Assembly (NCBI RefSeq): GCF_011772445.1
Contig: NZ_WVZN01000048.1
Span: 1 to 60,694 of the forward strand
DNA: 60,694 nt
Direction: 5' to 3'
Source of the DNA: Hydrogenophaga sp.
GTDB lineage: Bacteria > Pseudomonadota > Gammaproteobacteria > Burkholderiales > Burkholderiaceae_C
Below the pieces are notes generated by a model. The model did no database searches. It was given only the letters and a program-made list of their open reading frames with translations, and was not told where the DNA came from. A program made the position numbers and the translations under genes. Below, piece by piece: positions 25,497 to 33,906 of this stretch (position 1 is its first letter; each line of letters opens with the position of its first letter).

Positions 25497-26300
25497 TCAG
25501 GCGTAGAGCAAGGCGCCGGCCGCGCGCACGGCGGCGGCGCGGTCCTCGCCCAGCGCCTGCACCACGGGGTGCCAGACACTGGCGTAAGGCGGCAGGTCAT
25601 CAGGGGCGAAAGCGGTGTGCGGCCAGTCGGACCCCCAGACCAGGCGCTCGCCCAGGGTCTGCGCCACGCGCCGGATGGGGGCGTGCAGCGCGCCGTAGGG
25701 TGCGCTGGCCTGCAGCCGGTACCAGCCCGAGAGCTTGACCCAGGCGCCCTGCCCGGCCAGGCGCTGCAAGGCGCTCCATGCGGGGGCGGCGTCGTCGATG
25801 CCGGCGTGCAGGCCGGCGAGGTGGTCGAGCACGGCGGTGAGGCCACTGCCCTCGTGCAGCTCGGCGATGGTGGCGAGCTGGTCGTGGCGGGCGTACCACT
25901 GCACGTGCCAGCCGCGCGCCTTCAGCCGCGGCGCGAGCGCACGGAAGGCTTCGGGGCCGTTGCCCACGGGCGAGACCAGGTTGAAGCGCACGCCGCGCAC
26001 GCCCAGTTCGTGCATGGCGTCGAGCTCGGCGTCGCTCACCGCGGCGTCCACCACGGCCACGCCGCGGTGCCGGCCCGGCTCGCGGGCCAGCGCACGCAGG
26101 ATCAGGCGGTTGTCGGTGCCGTAGACGCTGGGCTGCACCAGCACGAGGTGGCCCACACCCAGCGGCACCGCTGTCTGTTCGATCCCGGCCAGGTCGCGCA
26201 GCACCGGCCGGTAGTGACCGGCCTGCGCCGGGTGCTCAGGGTCGAACACGTGCACATGGCAATCCCAGCCGCTGGGAACGGTGCCGGGGCGCGCGCTCAT
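25497..26300 (-). CDS. Amidohydrolase 2 family, LigI/PDC-lactonase-like
   Basis: The 267-residue TIM-barrel hydrolase has the metal motif WDCHVHVFDP near the N-terminus (HxH), VRGVRFNLVSP in the middle, LDHLAGLH, and the final catalytic aspartate in WGSDWPH. This is the COG3618 group that includes 2-pyrone-4,6-dicarboxylate lactonase and sulfomuconolactone hydrolase. It probably opens a lactone made from a carboxylated aromatic or sugar acid. It overlaps the Bug-receptor gene by four bases. The start at 26300 gives a typical length; a frame open to 26522 runs through the receptor gene. Confidence 0.85.
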   Translation of the reverse strand: MSARPGTVPSGWDCHVHVFDPEHPAQAGHYRPVLRDLAGIEQTAVPLGVGHLVLVQPSVYGTDNRLILRALAREPGRHRGVAVVDAAVSDAELDAMHELGVRGVRFNLVSPVGNGPEAFRALAPRLKARGWHVQWYARHDQLATIAELHEGSGLTAVLDHLAGLHAGIDDAAPAWSALQRLAGQGAWVKLSGWYRLQASAPYGALHAPIRRVAQTLGERLVWGSDWPHTAFAPDDLPPYASVWHPVVQALGEDRAAAVRAAGALLYA

Positions 26301-27304
26301 CCGGCGGTGATCTTGCGTTCCTTGATCACCTTGGCCCACAGCGCCTGCTGGGCCGCGATGAACTTGCCGGCGCTCTGCTGGCTGGCGTCGGCGAACACGT
26401 CGCCGCCGAGCTGGCGGATGCGGCCCAGCACCTCGGCGTCTTCCAGCGCCCGGCGAATGCCGGCCACCAGCGTGGCCTTGGTATCGGCCGGCAGGCCGGC
26501 CGGCGCCAGCACGGGGTTCCACTCCAGCACCTCGTAGCCCGCCACGCCGGCTTCGGCCATGGTGGGCACCTCGGGCAGGGAACGGGCGCGCAAGGCACTC
26601 GTGACGGCCAGCGGGCGCAAGCGCCCCGACTGGATGTGGCCCAGCGAGGACGCCACGTTGGCGAAGAACAGCGGCACCTGGCCGCCGATCACGTCATTCA
26701 TGGCCGGACCGCCGCCGCGGTAGGCCACGTGGGTCAGGCTCACACCCGCCCGTTGCTCGAACAGGGCCCCGGCCAGGTGCTGGGCCGAGCCCGTGCCCGA
26801 GGACGCGTAGTTCAGCGGCCCGGCTTTCGCCAGGCGGATCACGTCTTTCACGCTCTTCGCTTCGAAGCCGGGCGTGCACACCAGCACGTTGGGAAAGGTG
26901 GCGAGCACGGCCAGGGGCGTGAACGCCGTGGCGGTGTCGTAGGGCAGCTTGGGAAAAAGCGACGGGTTGACCGCGAAGGACGAGGCGTCCAGCAACAGCA
27001 CGCTGCCGTCGGCGGCGGCGCGCGCCACGTGGCCGGCGGCCAGCTGGCCGCTGGCACCGGCCTTGTTCTCCACCACCACCGTCTGGCCCAGTGCGGCTTC
27101 CAGCTTGGGGGCCAGGATGCGGGCCATGAGGTCGGCGCCGCCGCCGGGCGGGTAGGACACAACCAGCGCAATCGGCTTGCCGCCGGCGATCTTGCCTTGC
27201 GCCCGGGCGCCGACCCATGGCGCAGCCAGCACAGCGCCTGCCGAGGCGATCAGGTGGCGGCGCGAGGGCATCCAGCCATGGGACGGCGTGTTCGGGTGGG
27301 CCAT
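26297..27304 (-). CDS. Orphan TctC/Bug receptor
   Basis: The 335-residue periplasmic receptor has a twin-arginine-like leader (MPSRRHLIASAGAVLAAPWV) and the Bug loops PIALVVSYPPGGGADLMARI and YASSGTGSAQHLAGALFEQ. It has no own permease; TctAB about 5 kb downstream on the same strand could serve it. It is sandwiched between a UTRA-type GntR regulator (10 bases upstream) and the LigI-like hydrolase, so its ligand is probably the substrate of that enzyme. A frame continuing upstream to 27799 is antisense-like noise inside the regulator gene. Confidence 0.88.
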   Translation of the reverse strand: MAHPNTPSHGWMPSRRHLIASAGAVLAAPWVGARAQGKIAGGKPIALVVSYPPGGGADLMARILAPKLEAALGQTVVVENKAGASGQLAAGHVARAAADGSVLLLDASSFAVNPSLFPKLPYDTATAFTPLAVLATFPNVLVCTPGFEAKSVKDVIRLAKAGPLNYASSGTGSAQHLAGALFEQRAGVSLTHVAYRGGGPAMNDVIGGQVPLFFANVASSLGHIQSGRLRPLAVTSALRARSLPEVPTMAEAGVAGYEVLEWNPVLAPAGLPADTKATLVAGIRRALEDAEVLGRIRQLGGDVFADASQQSAGKFIAAQQALWAKVIKERKITAG

Positions 27305-27314
27305 GGTGTTTCCT

Positions 27315-28055
27315 TCAGGTGATGTTGACGGTGTAGTGGAAGGCGTGGGCGTCGCCGCGCGTGGTGCGCCGTTCGACGCAGCGACCCGACAGGTCGTAGG
27401 CCGAGCGCTGCACCTGCGCGCAGGGGTGCCCGGCGGGCAGACCCAGGTGTCGGGCCTGCGCGGCGCTGAGCTGGCCGAAGCCGATGTCGTCGAGCGCGCG
27501 GTGGATGTGCACCTGCACCTTGCGGGCGAACATGGGGTAGAGCAGGTCGTCCCAGGTGGCGAGGTCGTCGTCGGCCAGCGGCTCGAACAGGTCCAGCGGC
27601 AGCCAGAGTTCTTCGAACAGGCAGGGTTGTTCGCCCATGAGGCGCAGGCGGTGCAGGCGCAGCACCGGTTCACCGGCACCGATGCCCAGCGCGCGCGAGA
27701 CCGCCGCGGGCGCGTTGACGCGGCTGCGCTGCAGGATGCGGGAGGCCGGGACCTCGCCGGTGCCGCTGTCGAAGCGGAAGAAGCGCAGCATGGAGGCACC
27801 GGCCAGCCCCTGGCGAACGAAGGTGCCGCGGCCGTGGATGCGTTCGATGAAGCCTTGCTCCACCAGCAGTTCCAGCGCGCGCCGCATGGTGCCCAGGGCC
27901 ACGCCGTGTTCCCTGGCGAGCTGGCTTTCGGCCGGCAGGGCCGAACCGGGCGACCATTCGCCAGCCACCACGCGCGCGCGCAGGGCCTGCGCCAGCGAGG
28001 CGTAGCGGCTGAGGCCGGGCTCGGCGGCGGTGACGAGGTGCAGGCTGGTGTTCAT
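27315..28055 (-). CDS. GntR-family regulator, HutC/UTRA subfamily
   Basis: The 246-residue protein has a GntR winged helix (LAQALRARVVAGEWSPGSAL, then LAREHGVALGTMRRALELLV) and a C-terminal UTRA ligand-binding domain (LRLHRLRLMGEQPCLFEELW, ending HAFHYTVNIT). It is the first gene of its transcript, ahead of the Bug receptor and amidohydrolase. A 20-base perfect palindrome lies 10 bases before its start, so it should repress its own operon until a pathway metabolite binds. Confidence 0.9.
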   Translation of the reverse strand: MNTSLHLVTAAEPGLSRYASLAQALRARVVAGEWSPGSALPAESQLAREHGVALGTMRRALELLVEQGFIERIHGRGTFVRQGLAGASMLRFFRFDSGTGEVPASRILQRSRVNAPAAVSRALGIGAGEPVLRLHRLRLMGEQPCLFEELWLPLDLFEPLADDDLATWDDLLYPMFARKVQVHIHRALDDIGFGQLSAAQARHLGLPAGHPCAQVQRSAYDLSGRCVERRTTRGDAHAFHYTVNIT

Positions 28056-28065
28056 GTACTGAACC

Positions 28066-28085
28066 CTAGTCCTCTATAGGACTAG
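28066..28085. promoter_or_regulatory. Operator of the UTRA-type GntR regulator
   Basis: CTAGTCCTCTATAGGACTAG: perfect 8-base arms around CTAT. HutC-type GntR operators are short palindromes of this kind. It ends 10 bases from the GntR start at 28055, so bound protein would block transcription of the GntR-Bug-amidohydrolase operon. Confidence 0.75.
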
Positions 28086-28191
28086 AGCCATCAGTGCAAA
28101 CCCTTGGGTCCGGCGGGCCTTGCGGGTCGACAGCGCGATTGAGACTGGGCAGCGCCTTCGCGGTGGTGGCCCCGCCGCTACACTGGCGCGC

Positions 28192-28500
28192 ATGCACGCC
28201 GCCATCGCCAAGCACCGCGCCGCCATCGCCGCCATCTGCCGGCGTTACCGCATTCGCCGGCTGGAGGTGGTGGGCTCGGCCGCCCGGGGCGATGACTTCG
28301 ATCCCGACACGAGTGACGCGGACTTTCTGGTGGAATACGCGGCAGATGCGCAGCCGGGACTGCACACGTACTTTGGCGCCAAGGCCGAGCTGGAGCAGTT
28401 GCTGGGCCGCGAGGTGGACCTGATTGAACCCGGCGCGGTGCGCAATCCCTATGTCCTGGCGGGGTTCAACGAGCACCGGGAAGCGGTCTATGCAGCGTGA
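28192..28500 (+). CDS. mntA: MntA-type minimal nucleotidyltransferase antitoxin
   Basis: The 102-residue protein has the MNT catalytic signature: GSAARGD at 28-34, SDADF at 41-45, and the third acidic residue Asp76 in VDLIEP. In characterised pairs MntA inactivates the HEPN ribonuclease by adding AMP groups to a tyrosine next to its active site. It overlaps the HEPN gene by 11 bases. The ATG at 28192 follows TACACT (28179-28184) by seven bases, so the transcript may start at or next to the start codon; a longer frame from 28120 is not needed for the fold. Confidence 0.88.
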   Translation: MHAAIAKHRAAIAAICRRYRIRRLEVVGSAARGDDFDPDTSDADFLVEYAADAQPGLHTYFGAKAELEQLLGREVDLIEPGAVRNPYVLAGFNEHREAVYAA

Positions 28501-28834
28501 CCCGCGCGCGTTCCTGTGGGATGTGAGGGAAGCGGCTCGGGCCATTCAAGGCTTCACGCAAGGCATGGACGCCAATGCGTATGCCAGCCATGCCATGGCC
28601 CAGGCCGCGGTCGAGCGCAAGTTCGAAGTCATTGGCGAGGCACTCAACCAATTGGCCAAACTGGATCCTTCAATGGCCAGCCGCATCCCGGACCTGCCAA
28701 AGATCGTGGCCTTTCGAAATCAACTCATCCACGGTTACGCGCTGTTGAACGTCGGCACCGTCTGGAACATCGTGCAGAACGCGCTGCCCGGCTTGCTATC
28801 GACGGTCGAGGCTCTGCTGGCCTTGGAGGATTGA
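28490..28834 (+). CDS. hepT: HepT-type HEPN ribonuclease toxin
   Basis: The 114-residue all-helical protein contains the active-site motif RX4HXY as RNQLIHGY, with Arg76, His81 and Tyr83. The Tyr is the residue AMPylated by MntA in studied systems. HEPN toxins of this type cleave RNA. It is translated from an ATG inside the end of mntA, giving tightly coupled expression. The pair has no relation to the flanking metabolic operons and may be a horizontally gained stabilisation or defence unit; no mobile-element ends were seen. Confidence 0.9.
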   Translation: MQRDPRAFLWDVREAARAIQGFTQGMDANAYASHAMAQAAVERKFEVIGEALNQLAKLDPSMASRIPDLPKIVAFRNQLIHGYALLNVGTVWNIVQNALPGLLSTVEALLALED

Positions 28835-28875
28835 ACGGTCGATGAGGTCAGCCACCGGCACGCCCCAAGGACCCT

Positions 28876-29781
28876 TCATCGCCCCCACCATTTGGGCGCC
28901 CTCACCTGGTTGACCACCAGCCCCACCAACACCGCCCCGGTTCCCACCCACTGCAGCCCCAGCGGCGCCTCGCCATACGCCACCCACGCCGCCCACAGCC
29001 CCACCACCGGCACCAGCAGCGAGAACGGCGTGACGCGCGTGGCGGCGTGGCGTTGCAGCAGGCGCGTCCACAGGCTGTAGGCCAGCAGCGTGGCGCCCAG
29101 GGCCAGGTACAGCACCGCGAACCAGGCGCCCGGGCCCATGCCGGTGAGTTGCCGCTGCACGCTCGCGGGGCCGTCGGTGGCCAGCGCGATCAGTGCGAAC
29201 GGCAGGATGGGGAACACGCTGCTCCACACCACGAAGGGGAAAGGCTCGTAGCGCTCGATCTGGCTGGCGCGGCGCGCCACGATGTTCGACAGCGCCCACA
29301 TGGCCGCGGCCGATAGCGTGAGCACGAAGCCCGCCAGCGTCATCTGGCCCGGCCCTTCACCGTGCGCGGACGCAATCATCAGCAGCCCCGCCAACGCCAC
29401 GCCCAGGCCCAGCCACTGGTTCGCGCGCACGCGTTCGCCCAACAGCGGTACCGCCAGCAGCAGCGTGAAGAAGGCCTGGGTCTGCATCACCACCGAGGCC
29501 ATGCCGGCCGTCATGCCCAGTTGCAGTCCGAGGAACAGGAAGCCGAACTGGCCCAGGCCCTGCACGAGCCCGTAGCCCGCGATGAAGCGCCAGGGCAGTG
29601 GCGGCGGCCGCACGAACAGCAGAAAGGGCAGTGAAGCCGCCGCGAAGCGCAGCGCGCCCAGCAGCATGGGGCTGATGCTTTGCAGGCCCAGCTTCATCAC
29701 CACGAAGTTCAGGCCCCAGATCACGACCACGGCCAACGCGCGCAGCGCGTCGCCGCGCGAGAACGGGGTGGACTCGCTCAC
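28876..29781 (-). CDS. EamA/DMT-superfamily transporter
   Basis: The 301-residue membrane protein has ten hydrophobic segments in two EamA repeats (VVVIWGLNFVVMKLGLQSIS near the start; FVLTLSAAAMWALSNIVARR at the repeat junction). Members export amino acids or other metabolites; this one is close to the YedA/RhaT-like exporters by pattern only. The start is taken as GTG at 29781, overlapping the stop of the epimerase gene by four bases. It is the last gene of the five-gene operon starting with the SDR at 33812. Confidence 0.85.
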   Translation of the reverse strand: MSESTPFSRGDALRALAVVVIWGLNFVVMKLGLQSISPMLLGALRFAAASLPFLLFVRPPPLPWRFIAGYGLVQGLGQFGFLFLGLQLGMTAGMASVVMQTQAFFTLLLAVPLLGERVRANQWLGLGVALAGLLMIASAHGEGPGQMTLAGFVLTLSAAAMWALSNIVARRASQIERYEPFPFVVWSSVFPILPFALIALATDGPASVQRQLTGMGPGAWFAVLYLALGATLLAYSLWTRLLQRHAATRVTPFSLLVPVVGLWAAWVAYGEAPLGLQWVGTGAVLVGLVVNQVRAPKWWGR

Positions 29782-30749
29782 AGCGGGCGCCCTTGCGCGC
29801 GCCGCGCGGCCACGAAGGCCTCGAAGGCCTCGGCGCTGGTCTTCTTCGGCACGTAGCCGAGGCGCTCCTTCAGCGCGGTGTTGAGCAGCACCGGCCGGTA
29901 GCGCAGGAAGTCGATCTGCTCGGGCCCGTAGCGGGAGACGCCGAGCGCGCGCCCCACGGCCAGCGCGGCGCGCAGCAGGCCGGCGGGCAACACGCGCGGC
30001 CGCTTGCCCAGGCGCGCGGCGATCTCGTGGATGGTGAGCGCGCCGTCGCCCGCGAGGTTGTAGCAACCGGGCGGGCCATGGCCATCGAGCGCGTGAAGCA
30101 GCGCACCGATCACGTCTTCGTCCCAGATGAAGACGAAGGGGCTGTCGCTGCCGGCGATGGCGATGGGGCGCGGCTTCTCGAAGAGCGCGGTGATCTGGTT
30201 GTCCACGCGCTCGCCGAGGATGGTGCCGATGCGCAGCACGGTTTGCGCGAGCTGCGGGTGGTGGCGACGCGCCTCGGCCAGCATCTCTTCCACCAGGCGC
30301 TTGTGGTGCGCGTAGGCGAAGGCCTCGTGGCCGCGCAGCGGCTGCTCCTCGGTCATCCAGGCCGGGTTGTCGGCGTGGTAGCCGTAGGCCGCGCCGCTGG
30401 AGGAGACGACGAGGTGCCGCACACCGTGCGCCAGGCAGGCGGTGAGCACGTTGCGCGTGCCGCCCACGTCCACCGCGTACTCCAGCTCGCGCGTGGAGCC
30501 CTTGCCGGGGGTGACGATGGAGGCCAGGTGCACCACGGTGTCGATGCCGTGCTCGGCCAGCACGGCGCCCATGCCGTGATCGCGCACATCCAGCACGCGG
30601 TAGACGACCCCGGCGTGTTGCCGCGCGGCTTCGACGGCGCGCACGTCCGTGGCGACCAGGAAGGTGTCGGGCCGCTGCGCGAGCGCGGCGACGAGCCCAC
30701 GGCCGAGGAAGCCATCGGCGCCGGTGACGAGGATGCGCCTGGCTCTCAT
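29778..30749 (-). CDS. NAD-dependent epimerase/dehydratase family protein
   Basis: The 323-residue extended SDR has the nucleotide-binding GADGFLGRG near the start, serine-containing VVSSSGAAYGY and the catalytic YAHHK. A C-terminal substrate-binding half contains YNLAGDGALTIHEIA. This group includes nucleotide-sugar epimerases and many dehydrogenases/reductases of hydroxylated compounds. In this operon, with an FMO and a second SDR, a reductase or dehydratase role on a small hydrophobic substrate is as likely as sugar metabolism. It lies seven bases after the BASS gene. Confidence 0.85.
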   Translation of the reverse strand: MRARRILVTGADGFLGRGLVAALAQRPDTFLVATDVRAVEAARQHAGVVYRVLDVRDHGMGAVLAEHGIDTVVHLASIVTPGKGSTRELEYAVDVGGTRNVLTACLAHGVRHLVVSSSGAAYGYHADNPAWMTEEQPLRGHEAFAYAHHKRLVEEMLAEARRHHPQLAQTVLRIGTILGERVDNQITALFEKPRPIAIAGSDSPFVFIWDEDVIGALLHALDGHGPPGCYNLAGDGALTIHEIAARLGKRPRVLPAGLLRAALAVGRALGVSRYGPEQIDFLRYRPVLLNTALKERLGYVPKKTSAEAFEAFVAARRAQGRPL

Positions 30750-30756
30750 TCGGCCC

Positions 30757-31683
30757 TCATGCCTTGGCCTGCCCCGGCACGCCGCCCTGCAACGGCCGCC
30801 TGCCCCACCAGCCCGCCAGCAGCATGCCGGCGATGATGTCCCAGAAGCCCCAGACCCCGGCCACCACGGCCATGCCGCCCAGGCCGCCGAAGAAGCTGAA
30901 GATCAGCACCAGGCCCAGGCCCGCGTTGCGGATGCCGACCTCGATGGACAGGGCGCGCCGGTCGTAGTCGGGCAGGCCCACGGCGCGCGCGCTGAGCCAG
31001 CCGATGCCGAAGGCCAGCGCATCGTGGATGGCCACGGCCACGATGACCAGGCCCACGTAGTCGAGGAAGTAGCGCCAGTTGCCCGCGATGGCGCCGACGA
31101 TGAAGCCGATGAGCGCGAGGAAGCTGAGGATGCGCACCGGCGTCTTGAAGCGCGCGGTGAGCGCGGGGAAGCGGTGCGCCACCCACAGCCCCAATGCGAA
31201 CGGTATGCCGATGATGAGCAGGATGTGGCCCACCATCTGCACCGGGTCGAGCGCAATGGTCTTGAGCAGCGCCGCGGCCGTGGGGTGGATGCCGCCCCAG
31301 AAGGCGAAGTTGAGCGGCATGGCGACGATGGCGATGGCGTTGGACACGGCCGTCATCGACACGCTCAGGGCCACGTTGCCGTTGGCGCGGTGGGTGAGGA
31401 TGTTGCTCACGTTGCCCGGCGGGCAGCAGGCCACCAGGATCATGCCCAGCGCGATGCTCGGCCCCACGCCCAGCAGCAGCGTGAGCGCGTAGGTGATGGC
31501 GGGCAGGAAGAGGAACTGCGCCACCACCCCCACGGCGAACGCCAGCGGCATGCGGGCCACGCGCTTGAAGTCGTCGAGGCGCGTGTCCAGCGAGATGCCG
31601 AACATCAGGAAGGCCAGCACCGCGTTGAGCACGGCGAGCGAGGCGGGGTTGAAGTTCAGGCGGATCTCGTCGATGGGCAGCAT
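30757..31683 (-). CDS. Bile acid:sodium symporter (BASS) family transporter
   Basis: The 308-residue membrane protein has nine or ten hydrophobic segments and matches bacterial BASS/ASBT proteins: VLAFLMFGISLDTRLDDFKR in the first third, VACCPPGNVSNILTHRANG with the sodium-site region, and VGIRNAGLGLVLIF. Known members take up bile acids, pyruvate or pantoate-type anions with sodium. Beside a flavin monooxygenase it may import a steroid-like or other hydrophobic acid. It lies 18 bases after the FMO gene and seven before the epimerase. Confidence 0.88.
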   Translation of the reverse strand: MLPIDEIRLNFNPASLAVLNAVLAFLMFGISLDTRLDDFKRVARMPLAFAVGVVAQFLFLPAITYALTLLLGVGPSIALGMILVACCPPGNVSNILTHRANGNVALSVSMTAVSNAIAIVAMPLNFAFWGGIHPTAAALLKTIALDPVQMVGHILLIIGIPFALGLWVAHRFPALTARFKTPVRILSFLALIGFIVGAIAGNWRYFLDYVGLVIVAVAIHDALAFGIGWLSARAVGLPDYDRRALSIEVGIRNAGLGLVLIFSFFGGLGGMAVVAGVWGFWDIIAGMLLAGWWGRRPLQGGVPGQAKA

Positions 31684-31701
31684 GCGGTGTCTCCTCGCGG
31701 C

Positions 31702-33015
31702 TTAGTCGAATGCCCTTGCGGCCTCACGCACGGCCTTGCGGTAGGTGTCCTTGTGCACGTAATAGGCCATGCGCTCAAGCTTGAGGTAGCGGTAGCCGCC
31801 CGAGAGGTCCGGCGGCGGGCCGGCCTTGGCGGCCTTGAGTGCCGTGGCCTGCGGCGCGCCCGCGTCCAGCGCCTTGAGGTAGCGCGCCACCAGTTCGGCC
31901 TGTTCGTAGCGGCCCTGCCAGCCCAGGCCGCTGGCCTCCACCATGCCCAGCACGGCGAGGCGGTCGAAGCGCGGCGCGAAGATGTTGAGGTAGAGGCTCG
32001 GCGCCATGCCTTGCCAGTTGAGCAGGGCGTGGTTGATGAAGGGGAAGTGCAGCTTGTAGCCGGTGGCCGTGAGGATGAGGTCGTAGTCGCGCGCGCTGCC
32101 GTCCTTGAAGTGCACGGTGTGGCCTTCCAGGCGCGCGATGTCGGGACGCACGCCCACATCGCCATGACCGATGTGGTACAGGATGAGCGAGTTCACCACG
32201 GGGTGCGACTCGTACATGCGGTAGTCGGGCTTGGGGAAGCCGAAGCGCACCGGATCGCCCGTGAACCATTGGAGGATGGTGCTGTCGATGCGCTGCTTGA
32301 GCCAAGGCGGCAGTTTGAGCTTGCCGCCCACCGAATCGGCGGGCTTGCCGAACACGTACTTGGGCACGAAGTAGTAGCCGCGCCGCACCGAGATGTCGAT
32401 GCTCCTGGCGTGGTGCACGGCGTCGACCGCGATGTCGCAGCCCGAGTTGCCCGCGCCGACGATGAGCACGCGCTTGCCCGTGAGCTGCGTGGCCGACTTG
32501 TATGACGAGGTGTGCCAGATCTCGCCGTCGAACTGCCCTTCGAAGCGTGGCAGGTTGGGCTCGGCCAGCGTGCCGTTGGCGATGACCACGCCCTTGTAGA
32601 CCGCGGTCTCGGGCGCGGCCTCGCCGGTCTGCGTGGTGAGGCGCCAGAGCGTGTCGGGCGCCTCCGACACCGGCTCGGCCTTGAGCACCCGCGTGTGGAA
32701 GCGGTAGTGCTGGCGCAGGCCGAAGTGGTCGGCGAAGGCGCGAAAGTAGTCGAGCAGTTCGCGGTGGCTGGGGTAGTCGGCCATCGCCTCGCCCATGGGG
32801 AATTCGAGGAACTCCGTCATGCGCTTGCTGGAGATGAGGTGCGCCGATTCGTACACCGTGGAGCGCGGGTTGTTGATGTTCCACAGGCCACCGACGTCGC
32901 CGTGCGCTTCGAAGCCCTGGAAGGCGATGCCGTTCTTCTGCAGGCAGCGCGCGCCGGCCAGGCCGGACGGCCCGGCACCGATGAGGGCGATCTGTTGTTC
33001 GGTGGATGTGCTCAT
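31702..33015 (-). CDS. Flavin-containing monooxygenase (FMO)
   Basis: The 437-residue protein has FAD-binding GAGPSG (residues 13-18), the FMO fingerprint FDGEIWHTSSYK at 162-173 and NADPH-binding GAGNSG (187-192), with ATGYK in the C-terminal half. Class B monooxygenases of this type oxygenate ketones, sulfides or amines. It differs from the BVMO at 13917 in having H followed by SSYK rather than the WP ending. It overlaps the SDR gene by four bases. Confidence 0.9.
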   Translation of the reverse strand: MSTSTEQQIALIGAGPSGLAGARCLQKNGIAFQGFEAHGDVGGLWNINNPRSTVYESAHLISSKRMTEFLEFPMGEAMADYPSHRELLDYFRAFADHFGLRQHYRFHTRVLKAEPVSEAPDTLWRLTTQTGEAAPETAVYKGVVIANGTLAEPNLPRFEGQFDGEIWHTSSYKSATQLTGKRVLIVGAGNSGCDIAVDAVHHARSIDISVRRGYYFVPKYVFGKPADSVGGKLKLPPWLKQRIDSTILQWFTGDPVRFGFPKPDYRMYESHPVVNSLILYHIGHGDVGVRPDIARLEGHTVHFKDGSARDYDLILTATGYKLHFPFINHALLNWQGMAPSLYLNIFAPRFDRLAVLGMVEASGLGWQGRYEQAELVARYLKALDAGAPQATALKAAKAGPPPDLSGGYRYLKLERMAYYVHKDTYRKAVREAARAFD

Positions 33016-33812
33016 TTCAAACCGGGGATGTCGGTGAAGCCGGGTTCACCCGCGCGCGGCTTGCGCGGCTGGCCCAGCAGGATGCGGTCGTGCAGTTTCT
33101 CGGGCAGCAGGTCCAGCGCGCGCGACAACCAGCCGATGCGCCGCGGCAGCACGATGCGCTCGGTGCCCTTGTCCACACCCGCGAGCAAGCGGCGCGCGGC
33201 CTCGTCGGGCTCCAGCAGGCCCGGCATGGTGAAGCGGTTGCCGGCGGTGAGTGCGGTGCGCAGGTAGCCCGGGCTCACCGTGTGCACGGTGATGGACGAG
33301 TGCCGCAGTTCGGCGCGCAGGCTCTGCAGGTAGGTGATGAGGCCGGCCTTGCTGGCGCAGTACGCGCCGTTGCCCGGCAGGCCGCGCCAGCCCGCGATGC
33401 TGGCCACGCCCACCAGCGCGGCGGGGCGGCCGGCGGCCTTCATGGCCGGCAGGAAGGGCGAGAAGGTGGTGGCCACGCCGAGCAGGTTGATCTCCAGCAT
33501 GCGGCGCATGACGCGCAGGTCGTCGGGCTCGGCGGTGTCGAAGCCGCCGGCCACGCCCGCGTTGGCGACGACGAGGTCCGGTGCGCCGAAGCGCGCGAGC
33601 CAGTCGCGGCCGATGGCGGCCATCGCCTCGGCCTCGCTCACGTCGGGCGTGTAGGCGACGCAGCGGCCAGGCGCGAGCGCGGCGAGCTCGTCGAGCACCG
33701 CGCGGTTCAGGCCCACCAGGGCCACGCGCGCGCCGCCCGCGATGAGCCGGCGCGCCAGCGCCTGGCCGAAGCCGCCGCAGGCGCCGGTGAGCACGGCGTT
33801 GTGGAATCGCAA
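33012..33812 (-). CDS. Short-chain dehydrogenase/reductase
   Basis: The 266-residue protein has cofactor motif TGACGGFGQA, the NAG strand (VVANAGVAGG), catalytic serine in VGVASIAGW and YCASK. The C-terminal part (LLPEKLHDRILLGQPRKP) is like SDRs acting on hydrophobic alcohols or acyl compounds. It is the first gene of the operon SDR-FMO-BASS-epimerase-DMT, divergent from the IclR gene. Together with the FMO it suggests alcohol-to-ketone-to-ester chemistry, parallel to the BVMO module. Confidence 0.87.
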   Translation of the reverse strand: MRFHNAVLTGACGGFGQALARRLIAGGARVALVGLNRAVLDELAALAPGRCVAYTPDVSEAEAMAAIGRDWLARFGAPDLVVANAGVAGGFDTAEPDDLRVMRRMLEINLLGVATTFSPFLPAMKAAGRPAALVGVASIAGWRGLPGNGAYCASKAGLITYLQSLRAELRHSSITVHTVSPGYLRTALTAGNRFTMPGLLEPDEAARRLLAGVDKGTERIVLPRRIGWLSRALDLLPEKLHDRILLGQPRKPRAGEPGFTDIPGLK

Positions 33813-33858
33813 GACCCGGGTCTCCTCTGGTGTGTTGCCGGCGACTGTAGGTGGCGCC

Positions 33859-33906
33859 TACACTTCGTCTCGAAATCTTTTATTGATTTGTCTCGGAATT
33901 CGAGAC
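33859..33906. promoter_or_regulatory. IclR promoter (-10) and operator with three GTCTCG half sites
   Basis: TACACT (33859-33864) is a likely -10 of the iclR transcript. Right after it are a half site GTCTCG (33867-33872) and a perfect palindrome GTCTCG-GAATT-CGAGAC (33890-33906) that ends directly before the ATG at 33907. IclR proteins often bind such palindromes at their own start and the divergent operon. Spacing of 23 bases between the direct half sites is about two helical turns. Confidence 0.65.
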
